DNA from: Pseudomonas lurida | GTDB taxonomy: Bacteria; Pseudomonadota; Gammaproteobacteria; Pseudomonadales; Pseudomonadaceae | Length of the DNA stretch: 64,000 nucleotides | Assembly: GCF_013522705.1 (NCBI RefSeq) | Contig: NZ_JAAMRE010000003.1 | Location: forward strand, 124,001-188,000 | Reading direction: 5' to 3' | Notes under the pieces: model-generated | Databases searched by the model: none | What the model saw: the letters and a program-made list of their open reading frames with translations, nothing else | Told to the model about the DNA's origin: nothing | In this document: piece by piece, positions 45,673 through 54,684 of the stretch | Position numbering within the stretch: position 1 is the first letter of the stretch | Layout: each line of letters opens with the position of its first letter | Position numbers and translations under genes: made by a program

Positions 45673-46056
45673 ATGAAATTGAGCCTGCCCGACCGTTCCC
45701 TGATCGCCTGGACCCTGTACTGCTGCGTGCTGATGAACCTGTTCGTGTGCGGTTTGAGCCATGGTCAGATGCTCGGCCAGCAGCTCAACGGGATCGGCGG
45801 GGCGTTCTGTTCAGTGGACGGCAAACCCGCGCCACTTTCCGATAAAGGGTCGGGTGACGCGGCTTCCAGCAACATTTCGAACTACATTGCCTGCCCGGTG
45901 TGCGCAGCCCTGAACGTGGCCCTGGTGTTCCTGATCGGCCTGGCCTGGCTCCTGGGCCTGGGTCAAACCCCGTGCCCGGCCCATGCCCAGCGCAACAAAG
46001 CGCCGCCGCGCTACGCCTGGCCCTCGGCCAACCCTCGCGCTTCTCCCGCCTTCTGA
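45673..46056 (+). CDS. DUF2946 family membrane protein
   Basis: 127 residues: a membrane helix near the start, a periplasmic loop with CSVDGKP and NYIACPVCAALN, and a second helix. DUF2946 proteins are often by copper or TonB-receptor genes, in line with the divergent SCO/PCu(A)C genes. Its cysteines may bind copper; function not proven. Confidence 0.75.
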   Translation: MKLSLPDRSLIAWTLYCCVLMNLFVCGLSHGQMLGQQLNGIGGAFCSVDGKPAPLSDKGSGDAASSNISNYIACPVCAALNVALVFLIGLAWLLGLGQTPCPAHAQRNKAPPRYAWPSANPRASPAF

Positions 46057-46118
46057 CGTGTGCCTTGGGCCTCCTGTGACCAGGGGGCATTCTATCGTCA
46101 CGACTGTGAGTGCGTTTC

Positions 46119-46640
46119 ATGAGCTATCCATCGCCAACCGGCGCCGTTCGCCTGCGCGCAGCACCGGCGCCTGCGCAATACCCCAGCAATGTCCGTTGTT
46201 TCGTCCACCTGGACGCCCGTTTGTTGCCCTATTGGCACAGCCTGTTCGACATCTGCCCGGCGCTGCTCAAACTCGACCCGCCCGAAGGCCTGAACCTGTT
46301 TCGCAGCTTTATGACCTGGGCCTACCGCAACCAGCCGGCCGGGGATTGGACCTACCACCTGAACGTGTGCCGTTGGTTGCTCGGCTCGGCCTACCGCACG
46401 CGCATCAATGAGGAACCCGTTGAAGCGTTCATGGCCGCCGCTGCGGCAGGCTGGATCAATACCGATCACAGCCGGGCCGAAGGTATCGTGCTGGCGTGGC
46501 GCACGCTGCGGGTATTCGATTGGAAAGCCACGCCGCCCGTCACCGTTGAACAACCGCCTTTGCCGCCGCCCGGTTGGGATTTCGCCTGGAGCGCGCTGAC
46601 CCGGCGCGGTGAGTTCCGCGGCTGGCAGGCGCTGACTTGA
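46119..46640 (+). CDS. Hypothetical protein
   Basis: 173 residues from ATG 46119 (a GTG at 46110 is in frame). A proline-rich start and end flank a central helical part (HLDARLLPYWHSLFDICPAL). No signal peptide. Family not recognised. It converges on the large effector-like gene but has ordinary base composition, so I do not read it as the effector's chaperone. Confidence 0.65.
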   Translation: MSYPSPTGAVRLRAAPAPAQYPSNVRCFVHLDARLLPYWHSLFDICPALLKLDPPEGLNLFRSFMTWAYRNQPAGDWTYHLNVCRWLLGSAYRTRINEEPVEAFMAAAAAGWINTDHSRAEGIVLAWRTLRVFDWKATPPVTVEQPPLPPPGWDFAWSALTRRGEFRGWQALT

Positions 46641-46673
46641 TCTGACTCAGTTGTTCGCGGCGCTGACCTGTCT

Positions 46674-49600
46674 TCAGTCGATGAAATCCAAGACCTCCTT
46701 GATTTTGTCCGGTCTGAAGACACCTTCCGTGCCGCCGTCTGTGACCAGGGTAAAGGTCCCGTCCGGCTTCACATCGATGGCGGTCGCGCTGGCCAGGGTC
46801 ATTGTCACACCGGGTTTTTGCACAATCGAGAGCAGAGGTTTGCGACCGTTTACTTCCTGACCCAACACACTGGCCATGCCCACAACGGATTTTGAGTTGC
46901 TGCCGCCGACGAAAATGACCTTGCCGCCGCCGTCCAATGATTGTTCCAGGGCCGCCAGTTCAGTGGCCGCGTGTCCATGGCTCAAGCCCATCGCCACGTT
47001 ACTGCCGGTCAGGTGCATCAAGGTGCGTTTGCCATAGACGCCGTTCTTAAGATCCGTCAGTACCACCAGCGCTGAGCAGTCCGACAGACCTCGGGTGGAC
47101 AACACCGTATCGCTGTCATCGAGCGTGCGGCTGAACCCCATTTCCACCTCTTCGCGGGGGGCCGTCCGGGGAGGGATGACCTCGGCGAGCGTGCCTGGCG
47201 CGCTGGGCGTCTCATAGCTGTGGTCGTAAGGAGCCTTGGGCTGTTCGATCAGCTCGTCCAGCCACTTTGGATCGGTGGGGCTCATAACCCCGGTGGGGCC
47301 ATTCAGTATTTTCCGCCCACCGGCCTGCCATTCGGTCATTACCGCTTTGAGCCGGCTCGTGTACTCACGGGCCGGGCAGGCAATACCGGCCCAGGGATCG
47401 ACGATCCATGCATCCCGCCATATAGCCTCGGAAAAATCACGGGTTGCCGGCGGGCGCTCCACAGGGCCCCCGATCACGGTGAACGCATGAGCGTTACCCG
47501 CCGACCATTCATAAGCCCGGCCACCGCTTTTGGTGACGATGTCCTTCGACAGCTGGCTCATTTCGCCACAGTTGCCGGCTCCGGCCTTCAGGATCATGTC
47601 CCCCCGATTCGGTGCATGGGGGTTAGTGGTACGGCGCATCCACTCCACGGTGGTGGCGGCCGCTTCGGCGCGTGCAAGATCGCTGGCTGAGTGCACCTGG
47701 TTACCCGGCCCCAGGCCTGTCGCCTTGAGCCCGCGACTGACCGAGTCCTGCGTGCCTTTAGCGTAGAAGGCGTTTTTTTGCTCGGCCGTCAACGTGCTGA
47801 ATCGAGCGGGTTTGGTCAATGGGCGCACACGTGCCGGCTTGAGGGCAATATCCGGCTTTTCGATGGCGTGGCGGCTTTGCAGTTGATACACCACTTCGCG
47901 TTTTTGCTCGACGGTCATACCTGAAACGCTGGCTTTGAGGTCCTGGATCTGGGCCTTTGTGTAGCCATTTTTTCGCAACTGTTTCAGGGCCTTGTCCAGC
48001 GGTGGCAGCGCAATCACGTCGGCGTCGAAAGGCACCGCGGCAGTGCCTTGGCGCTGGGTCAGTTCACTGCGGTAGTGCTTGACCAGATCCAGATCCGCCG
48101 CGGTGGCTTCGCAGCGAATGAAGTTCACTTTGCCGGTCTGCCCATCCGTAATCAGCGCTTTGTAGAACGCTGCGGTGTCTGCTTCGACGATCAGGTACTT
48201 GCGGGTGTCGGCGGGGTTGGAACTGGAAACCACAACGCCACGGACTTCACGGGAATCATTGCAAGCGTCGCTGATTCGGCCAAGTTTCACCGCATAGGTG
48301 CGCTCGCGCAGGAACGCGCTGTCGCTGTTGTCGTACATGCCGAATCGAGCGTTTTTGCTGATGTCGCCTTTGACCACGGTTTTGTATCGGACGTGCGCTT
48401 TACCGGGCAGCGGCACCAGCTTGCTCCCCAGTTCGGTATCCACCACTCGATTGATGCGCTTTTCGAAAATCACTTCCCGGTCGCCGTTGAACAAGGATTT
48501 GCGCGCAGCGGGGAACAGCCGAACGTGCTCCAGCGATTGCAGCTCTTTGCCCGCCAAGTCGGTGACGGGCTCCAGGGCTTTGATGAAGCACCTATCATTG
48601 GCGCCGCGTTTGGCTCTGCGCGACAGGGCAGTCGGCGCCGGACAAACATCCTCGAACCGGTCGAGGCGGTCCGTGCGTTCGGTGGACTCCAGATCACTCA
48701 ACAGCCCAGGCTGGTCGGCATCGTAGCGATAGACCTTTTCGCCCTCTACCAGATCGAAGCCGCTGGAGCGGGCAATGGTGTAAGCGTCGGACGAAACAGG
48801 CCGTTCGAGCAGCAGCGGCGCGGCACCGTCGGCGAAGCGTTGCCGGCCGACTGCTGGACCTGTGGCCGCCGCCTCGCGGGAGACAGAGAAGGGATCTTCG
48901 GGCCGCTCGGCGGCGCCTATGGAGAACAACGTATTGAGCAAACCGTCGAGGGCCTTTGCTGCGCCGTCGCGGCGTTCGGCCTCGGTGTCGCCTGAAAGGG
49001 ATTTTTGCGCCCCCAGAACGCTTTCGCCGAGGCCTGCCAGAAACGCCAGCGCCGCCACCGGTTCGGCGATGGGGGCCAGTTTGCCCAGCAGGCCGGCTGC
49101 CACACAAAGGTCGTTGAGCCAGGTGTCGCGCGTCACTTCATCGTTGGACTTGATGGTGACCTCTGCATCACGGCTCATCCGCTGGCAGGTCGCCCGCATG
49201 ATGCTGTCGAACACATCGCCGGTGATGCGTAGGTTGCCGCTGTCGATCACGGTGCCCTCCAGACGATCCCAGGCGCCGGTGCTCAAGTTGCGCAGGGCGG
49301 TGTCGACGCCTTTCTCCGGGCGATCCTTGAGAAGCTGGTCACCAAACGGAATCAGCGCCTTCAAGAGGCTCACGACAGCGCTGCTGGAGGTGTCCTGGCG
49401 GTCGGACAGGCTGAAGTGCGATGCCAACGCTGTGCGCTTGTTCGGGTCCTTGCATTCATCGGCGATCCATTTGTCCATGCTTTCGAGCGAGGCGAACTTC
49501 AGGAACTCTGGCGTGCGGCCTGGGATGTAGAGGATCTGCCGACCGTCACGACGGCCTTTGAGGTAGAGGTACCGGCCGTCGTCCTGCTCGGTGAATCGCA

Positions 49601-51731
49601 GGATGTCCGTGGATCTGAAACCATTGATATCGAATGCATGCACGCGGACCTTGCCCTTGACCGGTGCGCGTGCCTGCAGTGCTTGGAGCGGCACCGGTTG
49701 CTCGGGACCCACCGGCACATTAGAGACGGCCTTCATGACCCACTCATAGTCGCTGCGGGTAAATTGTTCTGCGGCCGGGATTCGGGCACGTTCGGCAGGG
49801 GAGGCTCGTTCGTACGCATTGAACTGGTTGCGGGCACTGTAGATAAACTGGCCTTTAAGGATGTCGCGATACTCGTCGGCGTGGTCCGTCCAGAAACTGT
49901 CCAGCTTGTCGTTCATGTGTTTCTGGAAGTCGGTGGACCACGCTTCGTGCATGATCTTTGAGGGGGGCAGGGGGAATTCGTTATGTTTGCCGTAGCCTCC
50001 GGCATGACTTTTACCGGGGCCGTCGAAGTAGAGGCCGGCTTCGAAATCCAGGTTGTTGGGCACCGCGTCGTGTTCCGAAAAATTCTTGAGCAAGGCATCG
50101 GGCAAGCGCAGTGAAGACTTCGGTTCCTTGCCCATGTGCTCCCATCCTGTCTGGGTGTCCGCGCTTTGGGAGCCGTCGAATCGGTTCAGATAGATTGTGT
50201 CGGCATCGAAGGGCTTGCCGGTCAACTTGAGGATGATTGCTTCGGCCCACTTTTTCGCTTCCTGACGAACATTCGGCAGCGCTCGATTGACATTGAGCAG
50301 GCGCGTAGCGAAATCACGTTTGTCGGCCCTGGACTCTGCCAATGCCGCGAACTGCGCCTGAGCCTGGGTGCCGAGGTTGCCAAGGGCTACACAAGATCGG
50401 GTGTCGGCAGACCGCAGTGGGTCATTTGGTGCAATCGGATCAAAGGCCCGCTGTGCGTTCAGGTGCTGGATACGCGCGCGTTGGGCGGCGCTGTCGGCCT
50501 GGGGCGGTTCGCCCTGGAAGTCGGCAACCACGCCCAGTGGCGTGGCAATGAAACCGTTGCCTGGAACGATCTGCAGCGACTGATCGGGTGAAGGCGCGAT
50601 CACCCTGGCCACCTTCATGATCGGGCCGGCGATAGCCCCCCAGCCGGATTCGTCCGTCGGTGAAAACACCGCGACATCATCGGCTTTTTTGACCAACAGC
50701 GTACCGGTGGACGGGTTCAGTTCCAGTTGTGCCAGGTCGAGCCCCTTGATCTGCATCCACTCCCGCACCGCTGGATGGTCGAACAGGCTGCGATACAGCT
50801 CCAGCCATTGGCCTAACGCCGTTTGGGCGGGCACGCGCACCCAGGCAGGCTCCTCGCCCCGGTTCGCCTTGCTTAGCTCGTCGGTGAAGGCCGTGACCAG
50901 GCGTTGCTCATGCGCGTCGCGAGGCTCACTCGACAGCGATTGCTGCACAACCGACCACGCTACGCCGAACACGGACGCCGCTGCGGGGCCGAGGGTGCCG
51001 GATAAGGAGTCGACCATGTGTTTGCGGTTTTGTGTGACGCGTTGGTAGTCCGATGGTTGATAGCTCGCATCCGTCGCCAGGGGCACCTGCAGGGAAGGGA
51101 CGTCGCGTGATGGCTTCAGGCTGTTGCTTGCAAGCGAGGTCGTGGGCAGGTCGGTGGCGCCACGGGCCGCATAAAAGTTGCTGACGATGTTCAGGGGCGC
51201 ACTGCGCGCGCCGGTGTATTCGAAGGCGCCCGGCAAGGTTGGCATCAGCTCGCGCGTTGCGGCGAGCAGGTCGCCGGATACCTGGTTCCAGGCTGGGTTG
51301 TTATGGGTGAGCTTCATCCGTACGCCATTGCTGACCCATTCGATCCGACCCTCTGACGGGACCACGCTGAAGTGCGTGAGGTTGATCTTTTTATTACGCG
51401 CGAACGAAGCAAACGGCTCTTGCTTGAGCGTTTCGGTAAACCGTGCCAATGCCTGGCCGAAGGTTGAGTTGGCCGGGATGTTGTCGATGGTTGCGGCGGG
51501 TGGGGCGTTTGTCGGGTTGGCTTGCAGTGCAATCACTCTGTCCATGAGGGCGGCGGAGCACGAGCGTCTCAGTAAGTCGTCCGCCTCCTTTACCGAGTCG
51601 CCCGGTGCCGCGCGTGTCGATCGGCCACTGTTGGACGTTTCGCCGGGCCGAAGGCTGTCTACATTCTGCGGGTTTTGCCGCGCGAAGGCCGAGGCTGGAA
51701 AGCGACTCGCTGGAGATTGAGTTGTACGCAT
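46674..51731 (-). CDS. Very large DUF6543-type toxin, probable HrpL-controlled type III effector
   Basis: 1685 residues. The first 50 have 12 Ser/Thr and no acidic residue before 25, as in type III signals. Two repeat units follow (about 88-165 and 303-385; compare FGQALARF...ARNKKINLTHFSVVPSEG with LGQWLELY...MQIKGLDLAQLELNPSTG). About 500-690 resembles DUF6543/dermonecrotic-toxin regions (FWTDHADEYRDILKGQFIYS). A hydrophobic patch is at 875-908. C-terminally, AGNCGEMSQ (Cys1388), GNAHAFTV (His1415) and WIVDPW (Asp1445) form a papain/transglutaminase-like set; then RGLSDCSALVV (Cys1552) and TLMHLTG (His1573) look like CheD/CNF1 deamidases. A perfect hrp box is 33 bases upstream. No secretion or chaperone genes are in the window. 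Confidence 0.8.
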   Translation of the reverse strand: MRTTQSPASRFPASAFARQNPQNVDSLRPGETSNSGRSTRAAPGDSVKEADDLLRRSCSAALMDRVIALQANPTNAPPAATIDNIPANSTFGQALARFTETLKQEPFASFARNKKINLTHFSVVPSEGRIEWVSNGVRMKLTHNNPAWNQVSGDLLAATRELMPTLPGAFEYTGARSAPLNIVSNFYAARGATDLPTTSLASNSLKPSRDVPSLQVPLATDASYQPSDYQRVTQNRKHMVDSLSGTLGPAAASVFGVAWSVVQQSLSSEPRDAHEQRLVTAFTDELSKANRGEEPAWVRVPAQTALGQWLELYRSLFDHPAVREWMQIKGLDLAQLELNPSTGTLLVKKADDVAVFSPTDESGWGAIAGPIMKVARVIAPSPDQSLQIVPGNGFIATPLGVVADFQGEPPQADSAAQRARIQHLNAQRAFDPIAPNDPLRSADTRSCVALGNLGTQAQAQFAALAESRADKRDFATRLLNVNRALPNVRQEAKKWAEAIILKLTGKPFDADTIYLNRFDGSQSADTQTGWEHMGKEPKSSLRLPDALLKNFSEHDAVPNNLDFEAGLYFDGPGKSHAGGYGKHNEFPLPPSKIMHEAWSTDFQKHMNDKLDSFWTDHADEYRDILKGQFIYSARNQFNAYERASPAERARIPAAEQFTRSDYEWVMKAVSNVPVGPEQPVPLQALQARAPVKGKVRVHAFDINGFRSTDILRFTEQDDGRYLYLKGRRDGRQILYIPGRTPEFLKFASLESMDKWIADECKDPNKRTALASHFSLSDRQDTSSSAVVSLLKALIPFGDQLLKDRPEKGVDTALRNLSTGAWDRLEGTVIDSGNLRITGDVFDSIMRATCQRMSRDAEVTIKSNDEVTRDTWLNDLCVAAGLLGKLAPIAEPVAALAFLAGLGESVLGAQKSLSGDTEAERRDGAAKALDGLLNTLFSIGAAERPEDPFSVSREAAATGPAVGRQRFADGAAPLLLERPVSSDAYTIARSSGFDLVEGEKVYRYDADQPGLLSDLESTERTDRLDRFEDVCPAPTALSRRAKRGANDRCFIKALEPVTDLAGKELQSLEHVRLFPAARKSLFNGDREVIFEKRINRVVDTELGSKLVPLPGKAHVRYKTVVKGDISKNARFGMYDNSDSAFLRERTYAVKLGRISDACNDSREVRGVVVSSSNPADTRKYLIVEADTAAFYKALITDGQTGKVNFIRCEATAADLDLVKHYRSELTQRQGTAAVPFDADVIALPPLDKALKQLRKNGYTKAQIQDLKASVSGMTVEQKREVVYQLQSRHAIEKPDIALKPARVRPLTKPARFSTLTAEQKNAFYAKGTQDSVSRGLKATGLGPGNQVHSASDLARAEAAATTVEWMRRTTNPHAPNRGDMILKAGAGNCGEMSQLSKDIVTKSGGRAYEWSAGNAHAFTVIGGPVERPPATRDFSEAIWRDAWIVDPWAGIACPAREYTSRLKAVMTEWQAGGRKILNGPTGVMSPTDPKWLDELIEQPKAPYDHSYETPSAPGTLAEVIPPRTAPREEVEMGFSRTLDDSDTVLSTRGLSDCSALVVLTDLKNGVYGKRTLMHLTGSNVAMGLSHGHAATELAALEQSLDGGGKVIFVGGSNSKSVVGMASVLGQEVNGRKPLLSIVQKPGVTMTLASATAIDVKPDGTFTLVTDGGTEGVFRPDKIKEVLDFID

Positions 51732-51763
51732 GCAGGTGTCTTCACTGTGAAGGGAGATTCACC

Positions 51764-51791
51764 TGTGTGGACAATGCATGCCGAGGGTTCC
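51764..51791 (-). promoter_or_regulatory. hrp box (HrpL sigma factor promoter)
   Basis: On the minus strand: GGAACC (51791-51786), 15 bases, CCACACA (51770-51764). This is an exact match to the hrp box GGAACC-N15/16-CCACNNA of Pseudomonas type III genes. The start codon of the large toxin gene is at 51731, 33 bases on, a normal distance. Confidence 0.88.
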
Positions 51792-51958
51792 AATGGCGGT
51801 GCTGCGCTCGAACCTGTGAGAGGGCGGTGCGACTTGCGCCGATAACCACGGAGTTATTTGTCAGGTCAGGTTTTCACCGAAGCTGTGTAGACACCTATGG
51901 TTAACGCAAGCAAATCGCACCCTCACATTTGAATCGCCCTACAACCGCAAATAACCCG

Positions 51959-52234
51959 TCAGTTACCTGAACGCGCTTTGTCCTTGCGCTCTTTGGAAGT
52001 TTCGGCAGGTTTGGGGGCTTTTTTCTGAGGCTGTTTGCGGGGGCTGTCGTCGGTGTGTTTGCTGTCGCTGTTGCCAGTGCTGGAGGCGCTGCTGGGACTG
52101 CTGGGGTAGTTGCCCGGCGGCAGTGCCGAACCGGCTGCGCTGTTGTTATCGCCGAATGCCGCAAGGACGGGGCCGGCGAGCAGCGCCGACAGGCAGACGG
52201 AAAGTGCGATCCTGCGGGACGTGGTGGTCTTCAT
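51959..52234 (-). CDS. Small secreted hydrophilic protein
   Basis: 91 residues. Signal peptide to about 26 (GPVLA-AF). The mature part is low-complexity: Ser/Asn/Pro then Lys/Glu-rich (KKAPKPAETSKERKDKA), probably disordered. Family not recognised. It is next to the toxin gene but separated from it by the hrp box and reads away in the same direction from upstream, so no link is proven. Confidence 0.65.
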   Translation of the reverse strand: MKTTTSRRIALSVCLSALLAGPVLAAFGDNNSAAGSALPPGNYPSSPSSASSTGNSDSKHTDDSPRKQPQKKAPKPAETSKERKDKARSGN

Positions 52235-52303
52235 GACGCGATCCCCTTATGTCATTGCACAAACCCCGGGCCCCTGGAGGGTGGCCCGTGGTCCGGCCGG
52301 CGG

Positions 52304-52777
52304 TTAGGCGGCCATCGGCTTGGTCATGGTTTTTTTATAGTCGGCCTTCATGGCCTCCATCGCGGCGCCGAGCTCTTCCAGCTGCGCCTTGCCCAGCAGC
52401 TTGCGGGCCTGGGGGAACATCTCGGTTTCCTCTTCTTCGATATGGTGCTCCAGCAGTTCCTTGACCACTTTCACACGCCCGGAAAATTCGGTGGTGGACG
52501 GCTCGGTCTGCTTCAGATCAGGCAGCACCAGGCTGTCGACGGTGCGGTGCTCTTCCTTGGCTTCGTGGTACATGATGTCCTGCTCTTTGCCACCCGCTTT
52601 GCGGAAGGCCGGGTAGAGAATTTCCTCTTCAAGCTTGGTGTGCAGGGTGATCTCCATTTCGAGCTTGGCCAGCAGCTCAGTACGCTTTTTCACGCCGCGC
52701 TCGGTGGATTCGCTCAGCTGGGTCAGCAGTGCCTTGACGCGTTCGTGGTCGGCTTTGAGCAGGTCGATGGCATTCAT
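52304..52777 (-). CDS. Hemerythrin-domain protein
   Basis: 157 residues, four-helix HHE fold. Iron ligands are visible in LLKADHERV, ITLHTKLEEEILYP, YHEAKEEHRTV and LEHHIEEEETEMFP. Such proteins bind a di-iron-oxygen centre and serve in oxygen or nitric-oxide stress. Sits in a run of stress-type genes. Confidence 0.9.
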   Translation of the reverse strand: MNAIDLLKADHERVKALLTQLSESTERGVKKRTELLAKLEMEITLHTKLEEEILYPAFRKAGGKEQDIMYHEAKEEHRTVDSLVLPDLKQTEPSTTEFSGRVKVVKELLEHHIEEEETEMFPQARKLLGKAQLEELGAAMEAMKADYKKTMTKPMAA

Positions 52778-53070
52778 GGTGAAACCTCACGGATAGGATT
52801 CGGGCGCGTCGAAGTGCGCGCCTCGTCCGTCAGGCTGTTGCATCAGCCGTACCAACTTAGGCTTTTGCATAAAGATGTTTTTAATCAGCAAGTTAGACGA
52901 CATCAACGCGAGGCGCGATCGTGCAGCTTGCATGGTCCGGCACCGGTTACCTTGCATTACGCCGCACCGAACCGAGAGGCGCGTGCGGGGTGCTGGAGGC
53001 ACGCATAAAAATCCGATGGAACCCTGGGCGCAACCGGTTGACCTAAGCCTTAGACCTCAGGAGGTGAAAC

Positions 53071-53277
53071 ATGCAATTAGAATATGTCTGGATCGGGTTG
53101 GCGGTGGTTGTGCTGCTGTTGGAATTGTGGGCGATCAATGCCGTGCTGCGCAGCACCAGCGGCTGGGAAACCAAGGGGTTGTGGCTGATCATCCTGATCT
53201 TCGTGCCGTTGCTGGGGTTGATTGCGTGGGCAATGTTCGGGCCTAAGCGCGAGATGCCGCAGCAGGATAAACACTGA
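53071..53277 (+). CDS. PLDc_N-type small membrane protein
   Basis: 68 residues, two membrane helices, with the phospholipase-D N-terminal region's pattern (WETKGLWLIILIFVPLLGLI, then AWAMFGPKR). No catalytic domain follows. The AGGAGGT is among the strongest ribosome sites in the window. These short proteins are often stress-induced; role unknown. Confidence 0.8.
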   Translation: MQLEYVWIGLAVVVLLLELWAINAVLRSTSGWETKGLWLIILIFVPLLGLIAWAMFGPKREMPQQDKH

Positions 53278-53294
53278 GCATCCGCTGTACAGCA

Positions 53295-53325
53295 AACAGG
53301 CGCCCCATGGGGCGCCTGTTTTTTT
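53295..53325. terminator. Intrinsic terminator
   Basis: AACAGGCGCCCC-AT-GGGGCGCCTGTT is a perfect 12-base-pair stem followed by a T run, after the PLDc_N gene and before the convergent PfpI gene. Confidence 0.9.
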
Positions 53326-53338
53326 AACGATCCACTGA

Positions 53339-53899
53339 TCAGCCGGCCAATGCCTTGGCAATCGCGTCGTTGAAGGCCGGCAGATCATCCGGCGTGCGCG
53401 AGGTGATCAGGGTCCAGCCATTGGCCGTGCATTGCTTGACCTGCTCATCCACCCAGCCTGCCGCACCGGCGTTTTCCAGGTCGATGCGCACGCTCTTGTA
53501 GGAGGTGAGGGTTTTACCTTTGATCACGCCCGCGTCGATCAGCGTCCACGGGCCGTGGCAGATGGCGGCGATGGTCTTGCCGGCGTCGGCAAAGTCCTTG
53601 ATCAGTCGTAGCGCTGCCGCGTCCTGGCGCAGGGTGTCGGCGTTGACCGTGCCGCCGGGAATCACCAGCGCATCGAAATCCTGGCTGACCACATCCGACA
53701 GTTGCGCATCGGACTCTACGGTCTTGTCCTTTTCGGTGTCGCCTACAAATGTCTGGGTGGTGCCACCCTTGCTGGAGGCGTGAGTGACATTGGCGCCGAA
53801 ACCGCGCAACGCTTCCAGCGGCTTGACCAGTTCGTCGCGTTCAATACCGGTATTGGAGGTGATGATAAGGATGTTCTTACCGTTGAGTGATGTACTCAT
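53339..53899 (-). CDS. DJ-1/PfpI-family protein
   Basis: 186 residues. The nucleophile elbow IAAICHGPWTLIDAG has the Cys-His pair of the PfpI/YhbO group; GGTVNADTL supplies the Glu-like/oxyanion region. Members act as glyoxalases or deglycases and are general stress proteins. AGGAG precedes the ATG. Confidence 0.9.
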   Translation of the reverse strand: MSTSLNGKNILIITSNTGIERDELVKPLEALRGFGANVTHASSKGGTTQTFVGDTEKDKTVESDAQLSDVVSQDFDALVIPGGTVNADTLRQDAAALRLIKDFADAGKTIAAICHGPWTLIDAGVIKGKTLTSYKSVRIDLENAGAAGWVDEQVKQCTANGWTLITSRTPDDLPAFNDAIAKALAG

Positions 53900-53941
53900 G
53901 ATCGCGTGTCTCCTGTCTGAGGGGCATCAATATCCGCACGT

Positions 53942-53974
53942 AAAAAGCCCCGCGCCGTATTCATGCGCAGGGCT
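53942..53974 (-). terminator. Intrinsic terminator of the DUF4142 gene
   Basis: On the minus strand AGCCCTGCGC...GCGCGGGGCT forms an imperfect stem followed by TTTTTA. It lies 12 bases after the DUF4142 stop and before the PfpI start. Confidence 0.75.
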
Positions 53975-53985
53975 GATCGCGCTCT

Positions 53986-54489
53986 TTATTTGGCGTATTT
54001 GCTTTGCAGCTCCTTGGCCATTTGCAGGTGTTTTTCCAGGGTCGGCAGCTTCTCGGTGGCGAAAGCTTTCAGCTCGGCATTGTCAGACGAGCTCGCCTCT
54101 TTCTTGAACAGCTCCACGGCTTCTTCATGGGCGTTCACCTGGTTATTGGCGTAGGCCTTGTCGAAGGACTCGTCACGCATTTCCAGGATGGCTTTCTTGG
54201 CCTTGTCCATCAGTGCGGCGTCGTCCGGCACTTCCAGGTCATGCTTTTTGGCCAGGGCCATCAGCTGCTGGTTGGCTTTGGTGTGATCATCCACCATGTG
54301 CTGGGCGAAGGTTTTGATGTCAGCCGAGCTGCTTTTCTGCAAGGCCAGTTTGCCGGCTTCGACTTCGGTGATACCGCTTTGCGCAGCGTTGTCCACGAAG
54401 TCGTTGGAGGTGGCGGCGAAGGCAACGGACATCGAACCGGCAACCAGCGCAAAAGTCAGGCCCATCTGTTTCATCAGCTTGGTAGTCAT
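53986..54489 (-). CDS. DUF4142 periplasmic protein
   Basis: 167 residues: signal peptide (about 1-25, SVAFA-AT), then an all-helical ferritin-like DUF4142 domain (FAQHMVDDHTKANQQLMALA and VNAHEEAVELFKKEA). No clear metal-ligand set is evident. Family members are linked to envelope or oxidative stress. AAGGAGAGA before ATG. Confidence 0.9.
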   Translation of the reverse strand: MTTKLMKQMGLTFALVAGSMSVAFAATSNDFVDNAAQSGITEVEAGKLALQKSSSADIKTFAQHMVDDHTKANQQLMALAKKHDLEVPDDAALMDKAKKAILEMRDESFDKAYANNQVNAHEEAVELFKKEASSSDNAELKAFATEKLPTLEKHLQMAKELQSKYAK

Positions 54490-54606
54490 GGTGTCTCTCC
54501 TTGTGAATGACGAGTGTCGCTACCTGGGTGTTGAGCCGGCACGCACGCAAAAGGTTTAAATTTTTTTGCGCTTTTTTCACCAACGGTTTGGCTGGGCAAT
54601 TTCCTT

Positions 54607-54633
54607 GAACTATCGAAATTCCCCAGGCTCTGC
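54607..54633 (+). promoter_or_regulatory. Possible AlgU (sigma-22) promoter
   Basis: GAACTA, 16 bases, TCTGC matches the AlgU pattern GAACTT-N16/17-TCTGA with two changes. It is about 50 bases upstream of the small stress-type gene at 54685. Confidence 0.4.
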
Positions 54634-54684
54634 TGAATGAGTCCGGCGCGTGATGCCGGCTCTTCAATCTCAGGAGAATTCCCC

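Noticed and set aside
46119..46640. Type III chaperone gene for the large effector
   Set aside because: It is convergent with the effector rather than upstream, is not small and acidic, and has no hrp box.
54490..54600. ECF sigma promoter (AAACC...TCAAC) before the DUF4142 gene
   Set aside because: The -10 part is too loose to claim; only the AlgU-like site at 54607 is reported, with low confidence.
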